A stretch of 15,296 nt of DNA from assembly GCA_964473395.1 (NCBI GenBank), contig CAYYOW010000050.1:1-15296 (forward strand), given 5' to 3'. Positions 15,011 to 15,296 of the stretch are shown in pieces. This DNA is from Sulfidibacterium sp964473395 (GTDB lineage Bacteria > Bacteroidota > Bacteroidia > Bacteroidales > F082). The position numbers and the translations under genes are program-made. The stretch's first letter is position 1. Each line of letters opens with the position of its first letter. The notes under the pieces were generated by a model. The model was not told where the DNA came from. It worked only from the letters and a program-made list of their open reading frames with translations, and did not search any database.

Positions 15011-15296
15011 ATGAATGTCAATACGAAGCAGCGGCCCCGCGGACTTAACCGTCGCCAGTTTCTAAAGTCCGGGGCTATTGCCGTTGGAGCTATGGTTGCC
15101 GTGGGGGCGGGGGTGGGTTATCTGCAAAAGATAACCGCCGAAACCCGTATTAACGAGAAGTTTTTGCGTCCTCCCGGTGCAATCAGGGAAAAAGACTTTA
15201 TTTATGCCTGTATCAAGTGCGGACTGTGTATTCAGATATGTCCGGTACAAGCCATTAAATTTGCCGGAATTAAAGAGGGACTTGCTTACGGTACAC
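15011..15296 (+). CDS. Tat-exported 4Fe-4S ferredoxin-type protein, NapG/NosG-like (partial)
   Basis: The gene starts at ATG 15011 and is cut by the window end after 95 codons. A twin-arginine signal is clear: N13-RRQFLK-19 followed by a hydrophobic Ala/Gly/Val stretch (about 21-37). The mature part reaches a first 4Fe-4S motif, C67/C70/C73/C77 followed by Pro, in a setting typical of NapG (ACIKCGLCIQICP). NapG/NosG proteins sit on the periplasmic side and work with NapH/NosH to move electrons from menaquinol to periplasmic reductases. Here the NapH-like partner lies 2.1 kb upstream, separated by the double-cubane-type and activase genes. The 60-base gap before it is AT-rich. Further Fe-S motifs expected for the family would lie beyond the window. 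Confidence 0.85.
   Translation, partial: MNVNTKQRPRGLNRRQFLKSGAIAVGAMVAVGAGVGYLQKITAETRINEKFLRPPGAIREKDFIYACIKCGLCIQICPVQAIKFAGIKEGLAYGT

Noticed and set aside
1..15296. CRISPR arrays, tRNA or rRNA genes, insertion sequences
   Set aside because: No regularly spaced repeats, tRNA-like cloverleaf, rRNA segment or transposase-like frame was seen.

Overview
The window is a stretch of accessory respiratory genes, all on the + strand, most likely from an anaerobic or microaerophilic member of the Bacteroidota. The clues are moderate-to-low GC, starts without clear Shine-Dalgarno sequences, a TonB-dependent receptor with a carboxypeptidase-regulatory-like N-terminal domain, lipoprotein signals, and a TAnnTTTG-like promoter box. 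This assignment is inference; no rRNA or marker gene is present.

Layout. (1) 1-230: the 3' end of an unrecognised gene. (2) 266-5543: a nos-type block. It holds a Sec-exported, lipid-anchored, clade-II-like nitrous oxide reductase (NosZ) with a fused C-terminal haem c domain, a small lipoprotein cytochrome c, a NosB-like membrane protein and the maturation protein NosD. A strong terminator-like hairpin separates nosZ from the cytochrome gene. (3) 5575-10746: a small secreted protein of unknown function, then two TonB-dependent receptors. The first carries the CxxxM and HxM copper-binding signature of OprC/NosA. (4) 10840-15296: a membrane-anchored unknown protein, a NapH/NosH-like polyferredoxin membrane protein, a 2-hydroxyacyl-CoA dehydratase/double-cubane-type protein, its ATP-dependent activase, and the start of a Tat-exported NapG/NosG-like ferredoxin that runs off the window.

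Two things stand out. First, the NosZ-like protein keeps all seven histidines expected for the catalytic CuZ site, plus the conserved second-sphere Lys and Glu. In its cupredoxin domain, however, both Cys, the second His and the Met of the CuA site are replaced (Leu, His, Gly, Leu) without disturbing the surrounding alignment. The usual electron-entry site therefore looks lost, and the fused haem c may feed the catalytic centre instead. Second, the NapH-like and NapG-like genes, which normally encode one quinol-oxidising module, are separated by a double-cubane-type reductase gene and its activase gene. That pair is known for ATP-driven low-potential reductions in the cytoplasm.

Working model (inference): the OprC-like receptor imports copper, NosD and NosB help mature the CuZ enzyme, and a menaquinol/NapGH-like module feeds lipoprotein cytochrome c, then the fused haem c, then CuZ. 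The double-cubane pair supplies or uses low-potential electrons in a linked reaction. No nosF, nosY or nosL is visible here. Whether the enzyme reduces N2O or another small molecule cannot be decided from sequence.
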